DNA of 64,000 nt from Yoonia vestfoldensis (GCF_002158905.1 NZ_CP021431.1:3550001-3614000); one strand, 5' to 3'; shown: positions 42,779 through 51,951, counted from the stretch's first letter. The notes: generated from the letters alone by a model not told the origin. Made by a program: numbers and translations.

Positions 42779-44308
42779 CATGATCAGACTGATTCAAACG
42801 CGGCCATCGTCATCGGGGCGGGCCTTGGCGGGCTTGCGGCCGCGATGCGTCTGGGTGCCAAAGGCTATGCCGTCACCGTTTTGGACCGGCTGGATTTGCC
42901 CGGCGGGCGGGGGTCATCCATCACGCAGGACGGGCATCGTTTCGATCTGGGGCCGACGATCATCACCGTCCCGCAGGTCTATGAAAACCTCTGGCGGGCT
43001 TGCGGGCGGGATTTCCACAAGGATATCAGCCTGCGCCCGATGGACCCGTTCTACGAAGTGCGCTGGCCCGATGGATCGACATTCACCGCGCGGCAGGACA
43101 CAGACGCGATGCTGGCCGAGGTCGCCCGCCTGAGCCCCGCTGATGTGGCGGGTTACAAGCGGTTCCTGAAAGACAGCGAGGCCTGCTATAAGGTCGGGTT
43201 CGAAGGCATGGTCGCCAAGCCGATGAACAAGATCTGGGAAACGATCAAGGTGCTGCCCGAATTCGCCCGCCTGCGTGCGGACCGCTCGATCCTCGGGCTG
43301 GCCAAGGCGCGGGTCAAGGATGCCCGCCTGCGCATGGCTTTGTCGTTCCATCCACTGTTCATCGGGGGCGATCCGCGCAAGGTCACGTCGATCTATGCGC
43401 TGGTCGCCTATCTGGAAAAGACTTACGGCGTGCATTACGCGATGGGCGGCGTGCAGGCGATTGCCAATGCGATGGTCAAGGTGATCAAGGTGCAAGGCGG
43501 CACCGTCCGCCAGAATGTCGAGGTGGACGAGCTGCTGATCGACAACGGGGCTGCCAAAGGCGTGCGCCTGACCGATGGCAGCGTGATCCATGCGCCGCTG
43601 GTCGTCAGCAATGCCGATGCGGGCCATACCTATCAGCGCCTGTTGCGCAACCATCCGCGCAAACGCTGGACCGACAAGAAACTGAAATCGCGGCGCTGGT
43701 CGATGGGTCTGTTCGTCTGGTATTTCGGCACCAAAGGCACGGCGCAGATGTGGCCCGATGTGGGCCATCACACGATCACCAACGCCCCCCGCTATGAGGG
43801 TCTGCTGCGCGACATTTTCATCAAGGGCAAGCTGTCCGACGACATGAGCCTTTATATCCACCGCCCCGGCGTCACCGATCCCAGCGTCGCGCCCAAAGGC
43901 GATGATACGTTCTACGTCCTGTCACCCGTGCCGCATCTGGGGTTCGACAATCCGGTCGATTGGGCCACGGAATCCGCGATCTACAAGGCCAAGGTCATGG
44001 CCGAGGTGGAAAAAACCATCCCCGGTTTCGCGGATCGCATCAGCACCGAAATGATCCTGACGCCTGAGGATTTCCGCGACCGCTATCTGTCGCCGAACGG
44101 ATCGGGCTTTTCAATCGAACCGCGCATCCTGCAATCGGCCTGGTTCCGCCCCCATAACATCAGCGAAGAGGCCAAGGGCCTGTTTCTGGTCGGCGCAGGC
44201 ACGCATCCGGGCGCCGGTGTGCCGGGCGTGATTTCCAGCGCCGAGGTATTGGCGAAACTGGTCCCCGACGCCCCGGTGCAGATGCCATTGAAAGTGGCGG
44301 CAGAATGA
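42770..44308 (+). CDS. crtI: CrtI, phytoene desaturase
   Basis: A 512-residue flavoprotein that introduces the double bonds of neurosporene or lycopene into phytoene. The FAD Rossmann motif is IGAGLGGLAAAMRLGAKG (about 15-32) and the C-terminal FAD motif is FLVGAGTHPGAGVPGV (about 469-484). An in-frame TAG lies 12 bases upstream, so the ATG at 42770 is the only possible start. It has no properly spaced Shine-Dalgarno sequence (GAGG ends two bases away) and coincides with the predicted transcript start, suggesting a leaderless mRNA. The stop overlaps crtB by ATGA. Confidence 0.96.
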   Translation: MLTHDQTDSNAAIVIGAGLGGLAAAMRLGAKGYAVTVLDRLDLPGGRGSSITQDGHRFDLGPTIITVPQVYENLWRACGRDFHKDISLRPMDPFYEVRWPDGSTFTARQDTDAMLAEVARLSPADVAGYKRFLKDSEACYKVGFEGMVAKPMNKIWETIKVLPEFARLRADRSILGLAKARVKDARLRMALSFHPLFIGGDPRKVTSIYALVAYLEKTYGVHYAMGGVQAIANAMVKVIKVQGGTVRQNVEVDELLIDNGAAKGVRLTDGSVIHAPLVVSNADAGHTYQRLLRNHPRKRWTDKKLKSRRWSMGLFVWYFGTKGTAQMWPDVGHHTITNAPRYEGLLRDIFIKGKLSDDMSLYIHRPGVTDPSVAPKGDDTFYVLSPVPHLGFDNPVDWATESAIYKAKVMAEVEKTIPGFADRISTEMILTPEDFRDRYLSPNGSGFSIEPRILQSAWFRPHNISEEAKGLFLVGAGTHPGAGVPGVISSAEVLAKLVPDAPVQMPLKVAAE

Positions 44309-45327
44309 TCCGGCCCGAGGATCTGGCGCATTGCGAAAATGCGATCCGCCACGGGTCGCTGTCGTTTCACGCCGCCTCGCGCCTTTTGCCATCCTCGGTC
44401 CGTGATCCCGCGCTGGCGCTTTACGCCTTTTGCAGGCTCGCCGATGACGAGGTGGACGAAGGCACCCAGCAGGCCGGTGCCGTGCTGCGCCTGCAAGACC
44501 GGCTGGACCTGGCCTATGCCGGCACTCCCCGCAACGCCCCCGAAGACCGCGCCTTTGCCGCGATCATCGACGAATTCGAGATGCCCCGCGCCCTGCCCGA
44601 TGCCTTGCTTGAAGGGCTGGCATGGGACGCGGCCGAATACCGCTATGACACCCTGTCCGGCGTCCGCGATTATTCTGCCCGTGTTGCCAGCGCCGTCGGT
44701 GCCATGATGTGCGTGCTGATGCGGGTGCGCGACCCCGATGCGCTGGCGCGTGCCTGCGATCTGGGGGTGGCGATGCAGCTGACCAATATCGCGCGCGATG
44801 TGGGCGAAGACGCGCGGATGGGCCGGATCTATCTGCCGCTCGACTGGCTGGCAGAGGCGGGGATCGACCCGCTGAATTTCACCCGCGACCCTGTGCCTGA
44901 CGCGGCTTTGCGATTCATGGTCAAACGCCTGCTGGCCGAGGCGGACAGGCTCTATCTGCGGTCCGAATCTGGCATCAACGCGCTGCCCGTCAAGACACGC
45001 ACCGGTATCTGGGCCGCGCGGCTGATCTATGCGGGTATCGGCAGACAGGTCCGGCAGAACGGCTATGACAGTATCACGATGCGGGCGCGGACCTCGGTGA
45101 CGCAAAAACTGGGTTGGGTCGGGCAATCCGCGCTGCGCACCGCCTTTTCCGTCATGACGCCGAAATCGCCGATCATCTATGCGCGCCCCTTGGACGAGGT
45201 GGCCTTTCTGGTCGATGCCGCAAGCCGGTCCAAACCCAGCCAAAGCCGGTCCCTGGCGGTGCTGGACGTGCTGGCCGATCTGCGCAGCCGCCAAGCAGGG
45301 GTTGGAAACAGCGGCCATCGCGCCTAG
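44305..45327 (+). CDS. crtB: CrtB, phytoene synthase
   Basis: A 340-residue prenyl synthase that joins two geranylgeranyl diphosphates. The two Asp-rich substrate sites are present: CRLADDEVDEG (about 43-53) and NIARDVGEDARMGRIYLP (about 161-178). It is coupled to crtI by a 4-base overlap. The C-terminal 60 residues carry a SRSKPSQSRSLAVLDVL segment typical of roseobacter CrtB. crtE, which would make the substrate, is not in the window. Confidence 0.95.
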   Translation: MIRPEDLAHCENAIRHGSLSFHAASRLLPSSVRDPALALYAFCRLADDEVDEGTQQAGAVLRLQDRLDLAYAGTPRNAPEDRAFAAIIDEFEMPRALPDALLEGLAWDAAEYRYDTLSGVRDYSARVASAVGAMMCVLMRVRDPDALARACDLGVAMQLTNIARDVGEDARMGRIYLPLDWLAEAGIDPLNFTRDPVPDAALRFMVKRLLAEADRLYLRSESGINALPVKTRTGIWAARLIYAGIGRQVRQNGYDSITMRARTSVTQKLGWVGQSALRTAFSVMTPKSPIIYARPLDEVAFLVDAASRSKPSQSRSLAVLDVLADLRSRQAGVGNSGHRA

Positions 45328-45356
45328 GTAGGTTGGGTAGCGCGAAAGGGCCTCTG

Positions 45357-45836
45357 ATGGATTATGTGCTGTTCTTGCTGTTTCTGGCCGCGACCTTTGC
45401 CGCCGGATCGACCGGTGCGCTGTTTCCGACAGGCGCATGGTATAAAAGCCTGAACAAACCGACATGGGTGCCGCGCGACTGGATGTTTCCTGTGGCATGG
45501 ACATCAATCTATCTGCTGATTTCCTTTGCCGGCGCGCGGGTCGCGATGATTGACGGCAATGGCTATGCGATGGCTTTCTGGGCGATCCAGATCGCGCTGA
45601 ACGCGCTCTGGACGCCGGTGTTCTTTGGCCTGCGCCGCCTGAAAGGCTCGCTGCCGATCATCGGGGCGCTGTGGCTGGCGGTGCTGGGCTGCACCATCAC
45701 GCATTTCCAGCTGGATGTCTGGGCCGGGCTGGCCTTTGTGCCCTATCTGGTCTGGGTGACCATCGCGACCGCGCTTAGCATCGCGATGCTGCGGCTGAAC
45801 CCCGATGAAAAGCCACTCGACCTGAGCGCGATCTGA
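45357..45836 (+). CDS. tspO: TspO, tryptophan-rich sensory protein
   Basis: A 159-residue five-helix outer-membrane or membrane protein of the TspO/MBR family, which binds porphyrins and in Rhodobacter sphaeroides lowers photosynthesis gene expression through the AppA-PpsR pathway. Diagnostic segments are FPTGAWYKSLNKPTWVPRDW (about 23-42) and FPVAWTSIYLLI, with Trp and Pro residues of the ligand pocket. The start at 45357 follows AAAGGG; the frame is open upstream inside crtB but without support. It ends the crtIB operon and marks the right edge of the photosynthesis genes. Confidence 0.95.
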   Translation: MDYVLFLLFLAATFAAGSTGALFPTGAWYKSLNKPTWVPRDWMFPVAWTSIYLLISFAGARVAMIDGNGYAMAFWAIQIALNALWTPVFFGLRRLKGSLPIIGALWLAVLGCTITHFQLDVWAGLAFVPYLVWVTIATALSIAMLRLNPDEKPLDLSAI

Positions 45837-45876
45837 CCCCCCTTGAACACTGCCTGAATCGGTGTCAATTTTGGGG

Positions 45877-47673
45877 ATGGAAAATCACATCAAATCATGG
45901 GCGGATGTCGCCCCGCATCTGGTCGCTGTCGCCGCAGGCCGCAGCCCCGCCGATATGGTCATCCGTGGCGGCAAGCTGGTCAATGTCCAAACCCGAGAGC
46001 TGCTGGATTGGCAGGTCGCCATCGCCGCCGGGCGTTTCGCCTATATCGGCCCTGACGCCAGCCATTGCATCGGCCCAGATACCGAAGTGATCGAGGCGGA
46101 TGGCCGTTACCTGATCCCCGGCCTGTGTGACGGGCATATGCATATCGAAAGCGGCATGCTGACCCCCGCCGAATTCGCCGCCGCCGTGATCCCGCATGGC
46201 ACGACGACCATGTTCACCGACCCGCATGAGATCGCCAATGTCCTTGGCCTGCGCGGTGTGCGGATGATGCATGACGAGGCGCTGATGCAGCCCGTCAATA
46301 TCTTTACCCAGATGCCGTCCTGCGCGCCTTCTGCCCCCGGTCTGGAAACCACTGGATTCGAGATCAGCGCCGATGACGTGGCACAGGCGATGGCATGGCC
46401 CGGCATCATCGGTCTGGGCGAGATGATGAATTTTCCGGGCGTCGTGAACGGTGATCCGCAGATGCTGGCCGAAATGGCCGCCACGATGCGCGCGGGCAAG
46501 ACCGTCGGCGGCCATTATGCCAGCCCTGACAAGGGCGTGGCCTTTAGCGCCTATGTCGCAGGCGGCGCCGCCGACGACCACGAAGGCACGGCAGAGGCGG
46601 ACGCGCTGGCCCGCACCCGCAACGGCATGCGGTCGATGATGCGGCTAGGCTCGGCCTGGTATGACGTTGAAAGCCAGATCACGGCGGTGACGCAAAAGGG
46701 GCTGGATCCGCGCAATTTCATCCTCTGCACCGATGATTGCCATTCCGGCACCTTGGTTAATGATGGCCATATGAACCGCGTCGTGCGCCATGCCATCGCT
46801 TGCGGCTGCGACCCGCTGATCGCCTTGCAAATGGCGACGATCAACACCGCGACCCATTTCGGTCTGGAACGTGAGCTTGGCTCGATCACGCCGGGCCGCC
46901 GCGCCGATGTGATCCTGACCTCTGACCTTGTCACGTTGCCGATCGAGCACGTGATTGCACGCGGCAAGACCGTGGCGCTGAACGGCAAGATCACCGTGGA
47001 TTGCCCGCATTACGACTGGCCCGATGATGCGCGTCAGACGGTGCGGATGGGCAAGCTGCTGGATCACGCCGATTTCGCCGTCCCCGCGCCGAAAGGGGCC
47101 AATAGCGTCGTCGCCAAAGTCATCGGCGTCGTCGAAAACCAGGCCCCGACCGAGGCGCTGACCGCCGAATTGCCCGTGGTCGATGGTGTGGTCGAAGGAC
47201 AAGGCGATACCTATCAGATCGCGCTTGTCGAACGGCACCGCGCGACGGGTAAGGTTGTGAACGGCTTTGTTTCGGGTTTTGGCTATAGGGGGCGGATGGC
47301 CATCGCCTCGACCGTGGCGCATGACAGCCACCATATGATCGTCGTCGGCACCGACCGCGCGCTGATGGCCAAGGCGGCGAACCGGCTGGGCGAGGTCGGC
47401 GGCGGTGTCACCGTCTGGAAAGACGATGCCGAATTGGCGCTGGTCGCATTGCCCATCGCGGGGCTGATGTCCGACAGCCCCGCGGCAGAGGTCGCCGCCT
47501 CGGCCGATGCCATGGTCGCCGCGATGGCCGCCTGCGGCTGCACGCTGAACAATGCCTATATGCAGCATTCGCTGCTGGCGCTGGTTGTCATACCGGCGTT
47601 GCGGATCTCTGATCTGGGCTTGGTCGATGTGACGAAATTCGAAATTACCGATCTGTTCGAGGAAAATACATGA
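45877..47673 (+). CDS. ade: Adenine deaminase
   Basis: A 598-residue amidohydrolase converting adenine to hypoxanthine and ammonia. The metal-binding motif is GLCDGHMHIESGM (about 87-99) and the second block is PHGTTTMFTDPHEIANVLG (about 108-126). CTDDCHSG lies near residue 285, and the C-terminal half has CGCTLNNAYMQHSLLALVVIP in pieces. The ATG at 45877 gives the usual N-terminus MENHIKSWADVAPHLV; a GTG five codons earlier (45862) is equally open and neither has a clear ribosome-binding site. The stop overlaps amn (ATGA). Confidence 0.93.
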   Translation: MENHIKSWADVAPHLVAVAAGRSPADMVIRGGKLVNVQTRELLDWQVAIAAGRFAYIGPDASHCIGPDTEVIEADGRYLIPGLCDGHMHIESGMLTPAEFAAAVIPHGTTTMFTDPHEIANVLGLRGVRMMHDEALMQPVNIFTQMPSCAPSAPGLETTGFEISADDVAQAMAWPGIIGLGEMMNFPGVVNGDPQMLAEMAATMRAGKTVGGHYASPDKGVAFSAYVAGGAADDHEGTAEADALARTRNGMRSMMRLGSAWYDVESQITAVTQKGLDPRNFILCTDDCHSGTLVNDGHMNRVVRHAIACGCDPLIALQMATINTATHFGLERELGSITPGRRADVILTSDLVTLPIEHVIARGKTVALNGKITVDCPHYDWPDDARQTVRMGKLLDHADFAVPAPKGANSVVAKVIGVVENQAPTEALTAELPVVDGVVEGQGDTYQIALVERHRATGKVVNGFVSGFGYRGRMAIASTVAHDSHHMIVVGTDRALMAKAANRLGEVGGGVTVWKDDAELALVALPIAGLMSDSPAAEVAASADAMVAAMAACGCTLNNAYMQHSLLALVVIPALRISDLGLVDVTKFEITDLFEENT

Positions 47674-49151
47674 ACGCTCCCCAAAAGGTTGTCATCCGGA
47701 CACCTGACCTGCCGCAAGCCAAGGCCTTTACCGATCCGAAAAAGGCGGTTGCGCGCTTGATCGAAATTTATGATGCTTCTGTCGGGTTTCTATCAGAGAA
47801 CTTTATCACCGCCCTGCGGGACGGCCAGCCGGAAACACGGTTTCGCGCCTTCTATCCCGAAATCCGCCTGACCACGACGACCCATGCCAAGATGGACAGC
47901 CGGCTGTCCTTTGGCCATGTCGCCGAACCGGGCACCTATGCCACGACCGTCACCCGCCCTGACCTGTTCCAAAGCTATCTGGAACAGCAGATCGACCTTT
48001 TGCTCAAAAGCCACGGCGTGCCCGTGGTGATCGGCACTTCGGACACGGTGATCCCCGTGCATTTCGCGGTGGCCAATGATCCGGGCGTGACCGTGCCGCA
48101 GGACGGGTCGATGGATTTCAACCTGCGCGACAATTTCGACGTGCCGGACCTGAGCACCACGCATGATGCCATCGTCAACGGTGCGGGGTTCACCTATCCC
48201 GACGGGGCGCACCCGCTGGCGCCATTCACCGCGCAGCGGATTGATTATTCGCTGGCGCGTCTGGCGCATTACACGGCCACCGCGCCCGAGCATTTCCAGA
48301 ACCATGTGCTGTTCACCAATTACCAGTTCTATGTCGAGGAATTCGAGGCTTTCGCCCGCAAGATGCTGGCCGATCCTGCCAGCGGCTACACGAGTTTCGT
48401 CAGCACCGGCAATGTCGAGATCACGGCCCATGACGCGCCGCTGCCGGTGCCTGCGAAACTGCCGCAGATGCCGACCTATCACCTCAAACGCGCGAATGGC
48501 GCGGGGATCACGCTGGTCAATATCGGCGTCGGCCCGTCGAATGCGAAAACCGCGACCGACCATATCGCCGTGCTGCGCCCGCATGCCTGGCTGATGGTGG
48601 GTCATTGCGCGGGCCTGCGCAATTCGCAGCGGCTGGGCGATTTCGTGCTGGCCCATGCGTATCTGCGCGAAGATCACGTGCTGGATGATGATCTGCCGGT
48701 CTGGGTGCCGATCCCGGCGCTGGCGGAAATCCAGATCGCGCTGCAAACGGCGGTGGCGGATGTCACCCAGCTTGAAGGCTACGAGCTGAAACGCATCATG
48801 CGCACTGGCACCGTTGCCACCATCGACAACCGGAACTGGGAATTGCGCGAACAGGCGGGACCGGTGCAGCGGCTGTCGCAATCGCGCGCTATCGCGCTGG
48901 ATATGGAAAGCGCGACGATTGCCGCCAATGGTTTCCGGTTCCGCGTGCCTTATGGCACCCTGCTTTGCGTCTCCGACAAACCGCTGCATGGTGAATTGAA
49001 ATTGCCCGGCATGGCATCGGATTTCTACAAAACGCAGGTTGCGGCGCATCTGATGATCGGTATTCGCGCGATGGAATTGCTGCGCGAAATGCCGCTGGAA
49101 CGCATCCATAGCCGCAAATTACGCAGTTTCGAGGAGACTGCTTTCCTCTGA
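47670..49151 (+). CDS. amn: AMP nucleosidase
   Basis: A 493-residue enzyme that hydrolyses AMP to adenine and ribose 5-phosphate. The N-terminal regulatory domain (about 1-170) is followed by the phosphorylase-fold catalytic domain with VSTGNVEITAHDAP near 249 and GVGPSNAKTATDHIAVLRPHAWLMVGHCAGLRNSQRLGD in pieces near 287-325. ALDMESATIAANGFRFR near 408 is the ribose-binding Met-Glu of the family. It is translationally coupled to adenine deaminase, giving a direct AMP to adenine to hypoxanthine route. Confidence 0.95.
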   Translation: MNAPQKVVIRTPDLPQAKAFTDPKKAVARLIEIYDASVGFLSENFITALRDGQPETRFRAFYPEIRLTTTTHAKMDSRLSFGHVAEPGTYATTVTRPDLFQSYLEQQIDLLLKSHGVPVVIGTSDTVIPVHFAVANDPGVTVPQDGSMDFNLRDNFDVPDLSTTHDAIVNGAGFTYPDGAHPLAPFTAQRIDYSLARLAHYTATAPEHFQNHVLFTNYQFYVEEFEAFARKMLADPASGYTSFVSTGNVEITAHDAPLPVPAKLPQMPTYHLKRANGAGITLVNIGVGPSNAKTATDHIAVLRPHAWLMVGHCAGLRNSQRLGDFVLAHAYLREDHVLDDDLPVWVPIPALAEIQIALQTAVADVTQLEGYELKRIMRTGTVATIDNRNWELREQAGPVQRLSQSRAIALDMESATIAANGFRFRVPYGTLLCVSDKPLHGELKLPGMASDFYKTQVAAHLMIGIRAMELLREMPLERIHSRKLRSFEETAFL

Positions 49152-49205
49152 CGCAAGAAAAAACGGTGGAAAAGTGCGTTTTTGCCTTGTCAGGAGCCAC
49201 TATTC

Positions 49206-49236
49206 GTTGTGGTGTGCCACAACATACCGTTATAAG
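49206..49236 (+). promoter_or_regulatory. hup promoter with overlapping palindrome
   Basis: TTGTGG (49207-49212) and TTATAA (49230-49235) are 17 bases apart and end about 50 bases before the hup start. The -35 is embedded in a perfect palindrome with arms GTTGTGG and CCACAAC around TGTG (49206-49223). This could be an operator or a target of HU itself. An AT-rich weak hairpin at about 49156-49184 may end the amn transcript. Confidence 0.55.
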
Positions 49237-49284
49237 GGCGGGGAATAGGCCCTACAGATGGGGCGAATGAGGGAGACCAGTAAT

Positions 49285-49575
49285 ATGGCGACGAAACCAA
49301 TGACCAAAGCGCAGCTGGTTGCTGCAATTGCCGATCAGACCGGCATGGACAAAAAAGCAGCAGGCGCTGCGCTGGATGCCGTGACCGGCATCATCACATC
49401 CGAAGTGGCTGGCGGCGGTGCTGTCACCCTGCCCGGCGTCGGCAAGATCTATTGCCGCGAACGCCCCGAGCGGATGGTGCGCAACCCTGCCACCGGCGAG
49501 CAGATCAAGAAAGAAGCCGACAAGGTTGTCAAAGTGACGATCGCCAAGGCCCTGAAAGACAGCGTCAACGGCTAA
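49285..49575 (+). CDS. hup: HU-family DNA-binding protein
   Basis: A 96-residue histone-like protein. The N-terminal dimerisation helices begin MTKAQLVAAIADQTGMDKKAAGAALDAV (about 6-33, in pieces), and the arm contains NPATGEQIKKEA with the conserved Asn-Pro that intercalates DNA. The segment GKIYCRERPERMVR carries a cysteine unusual for HU but seen in rhodobacterial relatives, as far as I recall. The start at 49285 has GGAG nine bases upstream. A terminator follows, so it is a single-gene unit. Confidence 0.94.
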   Translation: MATKPMTKAQLVAAIADQTGMDKKAAGAALDAVTGIITSEVAGGGAVTLPGVGKIYCRERPERMVRNPATGEQIKKEADKVVKVTIAKALKDSVNG

Positions 49576-49608
49576 GCTATCGGGCCTTGTGCCGGATGCG
49601 AAATCAGG

Positions 49609-49638
49609 AAAGGGTCGCCCCGACAGGCGGCCCTTTTT
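49609..49638 (+). terminator. Rho-independent terminator after hup
   Basis: Arms AAAGGGTCGCC (49609-49619) and GGCGGCCCTTT (49626-49636) pair with one T-G wobble around a six-base loop and run into TTTTTC. The next gene starts 14 bases later. Confidence 0.85.
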
Positions 49639-49651
49639 CTCGTGAGGTGAC

Positions 49652-50515
49652 ATGGATATCAAAGCGGTTCTGATGGGCCTCGCCTTCGCGTTCATGTGGT
49701 CCTCGGCCTTTACCTCGGCGCGGGTGATCGTGGAATATGCGCCGCCGCTGTCCGCACTGGCGCTGCGGTTCCTGATTTCCGGTCTGATCGGTGTGGTTAT
49801 CGCTTGGCTGCTGGGGCAATCCGCGCGGCTGACGCGGCGGCAATGGACCGGGGTGCTGGTCTTTGGGATCTGCCAGAATGCGCTTTACCTCGGGCTGAAC
49901 TTTGTGGCGATGCAGACGATTCCCGCCTCCTTGGCCGCGATCATCGCCTCGACCATGCCGCTGCTGGTGGCGCTGGTTGGTTGGGTGGTCTTTGGCACGC
50001 GGGTGCGCCCTTTGGGGATCGCAGGGCTATCGGCGGGGGTGATTGGCGTGGTGCTGATCATGGGCGCGCGGATCCAGGGCGGGGTCGATATCTTTGGCCT
50101 GATCCTCTGCGTGATCGGGGTGATTTCGCTGACCATCGCCACGCTGGCGGTGCTGGGCGCATCCTCTGGCGGCAATGTGCTGATGATCGTGGGCTTGCAG
50201 ATGCTGGTCGGATCGGCGCTGCTGTGGATACCCGCCATGACATTGGAAACGCTAGAGGTGACCTGGAACTGGCAGCTGATCCTGGCCTTTAGCTATACCG
50301 TGCTGGTGCCGGGGCTGGCGGCGACGCTGGTCTGGTTCTTGTTGGTTGGCCGGATCGGCGCGGTCAAAGCATCGACCTTTCACTTTTTGAACCCGTTCCT
50401 GGGCGTCGCTGTGGCCGCGATCCTGTTGGGTGAAAAGATCGGGCCGCTGGATGTACTGGGTGTCGCGATTATCGCGGGGGGTATTCTGGCGGTGCAATTG
50501 TCGAAACAGACGTAA
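49652..50515 (+). CDS. EamA/DMT-family membrane transporter
   Basis: A 287-residue protein with ten predicted membrane segments in two repeated EamA halves (about 1-135 and 145-285). Typical signatures are FAFMWSSAFTSARVIVEYAPPLSALALRF in pieces near the N-terminus and PASLAAIIASTMPLLVAL near 91-108. The second half has STFHFLNPFLGVAVAAILLGE near 243-263. Substrate unknown. GAGGTGAC precedes the ATG. It is convergent with aroC, 18 bases away, without an evident terminator. Confidence 0.85.
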   Translation: MDIKAVLMGLAFAFMWSSAFTSARVIVEYAPPLSALALRFLISGLIGVVIAWLLGQSARLTRRQWTGVLVFGICQNALYLGLNFVAMQTIPASLAAIIASTMPLLVALVGWVVFGTRVRPLGIAGLSAGVIGVVLIMGARIQGGVDIFGLILCVIGVISLTIATLAVLGASSGGNVLMIVGLQMLVGSALLWIPAMTLETLEVTWNWQLILAFSYTVLVPGLAATLVWFLLVGRIGAVKASTFHFLNPFLGVAVAAILLGEKIGPLDVLGVAIIAGGILAVQLSKQT

Positions 50516-50533
50516 GGTGGATCGTGATCCACC

Positions 50534-51637
50534 TTACCCGATCACACCGCGCACGCCGCCGGTCTGGCCGCGATCCAGCAGCAAATGATCCAGGATCACG
50601 CAGGCCATCATCGCCTCGCCCACCGGCACAGCGCGGATGCCGACGCAGGGGTCGTGGCGGCCCTTGGTGATGACTTCGGTCGGGCTGCCGTCCATCATGA
50701 TCGACTTGCGCGGGGACAGAATGGATGAGGTCGGTTTCACCGCAAAGCGCACGACGATATCCTGCCCCGTGCTGATCCCGCCAAGGATGCCGCCCGCATG
50801 ATTGGACGCATATTCCGGCCCGTTCGGCCCCATGAAAATCTCATCCGCGTTATCCCGCCCGGTCAGCGCGGCGGCGGCCATGCCTTCACCGATTTCGACA
50901 CCTTTGACGGCGTTGATCGACATCATCGCGGCGGCCAGATCCGTGTCGAGCTTGGCATAAACCGGCGCGCCGATGCCCGCAGGCACGCCGCGCGCCACCA
51001 CCTCGATGATCGCGCCGACCGAATTGTGATCATCCTTGCGCAGCCATGTCAGATAGTCGTTCCATTCCGCTGCGGCCTGCGCATCGGGACAAAAGAAATC
51101 GTTTTGGTCGATCTGGTCCCAATCCATCCGGGTGCGGTCGATCTGCTTGGTGCCCATCTGGGTCATGTAGCCTTTGATCTGCACATTTGGCGCAATCGCC
51201 TTGATCGCCTCGCGCGCCACACCGCCTGCCGCCACCCGTGACGCGGTTTCGCGCGCCGATGACCGCCCGCCACCGCGCGGATCGCGCAGCCCGTATTTCT
51301 GGTGATAGGTGATATCGGCGTGACCGGGGCGGAACGTATTCAGGATATCGCCATAATCCTTGGACCGCTGGTCGGTGTTGCGGATCATCAGCTGAATGGG
51401 CGTGCCGGTGGTGCGCCCCTCATAGACACCCGACAGGATGTCCACCGCATCGGGTTCATTGCGTTGGGTCGTGTTCTTGTTCAGACCGGGGCGGCGTTTG
51501 TCCAGCCATTGCTGGATCATCGCAGGGTCCAGCGGCACGCCGGGCGGGCAGCCATCGACCGTGGCACCCAGCGCTGGCCCGTGGCTTTCGCCCCAAGTGG
51601 TAAAGCGGAACAAATGACCGAAACTGTTGATGGACAT
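50534..51637 (-). CDS. aroC: Chorismate synthase
   Basis: A 367-residue FMN-dependent enzyme that removes phosphate from EPSP to give chorismate, the last step of the shikimate pathway. Signature segments are [25 protein letters not shown] in pieces (about 6-30), [22 protein letters not shown] near 114-135 and [20 protein letters not shown] near 285-304. The length is usual. It is monocistronic, divergent from the thiamine riboswitch region. Confidence 0.97.
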   Translation of the reverse strand: MSINSFGHLFRFTTWGESHGPALGATVDGCPPGVPLDPAMIQQWLDKRRPGLNKNTTQRNEPDAVDILSGVYEGRTTGTPIQLMIRNTDQRSKDYGDILNTFRPGHADITYHQKYGLRDPRGGGRSSARETASRVAAGGVAREAIKAIAPNVQIKGYMTQMGTKQIDRTRMDWDQIDQNDFFCPDAQAAAEWNDYLTWLRKDDHNSVGAIIEVVARGVPAGIGAPVYAKLDTDLAAAMMSINAVKGVEIGEGMAAAALTGRDNADEIFMGPNGPEYASNHAGGILGGISTGQDIVVRFAVKPTSSILSPRKSIMMDGSPTEVITKGRHDPCVGIRAVPVGEAMMACVILDHLLLDRGQTGGVRGVIG

Positions 51638-51697
51638 GGCAAACCCCTGTTTGGCATCGGTCTAGCGGGCGGGGGGGGCAGGCTCAAGAGGTTTCCC

Positions 51698-51726
51698 TTG
51701 CGCCCCGCCGCGTTCCACCCTAGCTT
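51698..51726 (+). promoter_or_regulatory. Promoter of the thiBPQ operon
   Basis: TTGCGC (51698-51703) and TAGCTT (51721-51726) have a 17-base spacer. The predicted transcript start near 51733 coincides with the first base of the TPP aptamer, which supports the call although neither hexamer is strong. Confidence 0.45.
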
Positions 51727-51733
51727 GCGCCCC

Positions 51734-51813
51734 ACCTCGGGGTGCCTTTACCGGCTGAGATGCGTTTGCAGACCCGTTGAACCTGAACCGGTTAGGACCG
51801 GCGGAGGGAAGGT
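51734..51813 (+). ncRNA. TPP riboswitch (THI element)
   Basis: The conserved THI boxes are in order: closing strand ACCT (51734-51737), GGGGTGCC, GGCTGAGA (51753-51760), ACCCGTTGAACCTGA and the final GGCGGAGGGAAGGT (51800-51813), which pairs back with ACCT. It sits before thiBPQ. Thiamine diphosphate binding should reduce thiamine uptake. The 3' strand contains GGAGGG, so ribosome access is a plausible control point. A short reading frame begins immediately after the aptamer (see 51814). Confidence 0.95.
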
Positions 51814-51951
51814 ATGGCAATCCCGCTATTCCCCCAATCCGCCCGTCGCATTTGGAGGATAGAATGCAAAAATCCATTTATCTGCCACTTGTTGCGGGAT
51901 TTGCGCTTTGTGCCAGCGGCACCGTCGCGCAGACCCCCGTATTGCAAGTGA
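51814..51951 (+). other. Possible 45-codon leader ORF after the TPP aptamer
   Basis: An ATG directly follows the aptamer, 5 bases after GGAGGG in the aptamer 3' strand. The frame runs 45 codons and overlaps the first 88 bases of thiB in another frame, ending in TGA at 51949-51951. It could be a decoy that lowers thiB translation when the aptamer is unbound, or a remnant of a gene start lost when thiB moved. Expression is not shown. Confidence 0.3.

Noticed and set aside
44083..45507. A 474-codon reverse frame opposite crtB
   Set aside because: Antisense to a clear phytoene synthase with conserved Asp-rich motifs; no features of its own.
47793..49109. A 438-codon reverse frame opposite amn
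   Set aside because: Same shadow effect; the composition is rich in His, Arg and Gln, as expected for an antisense frame, and amn is certain on the other strand.
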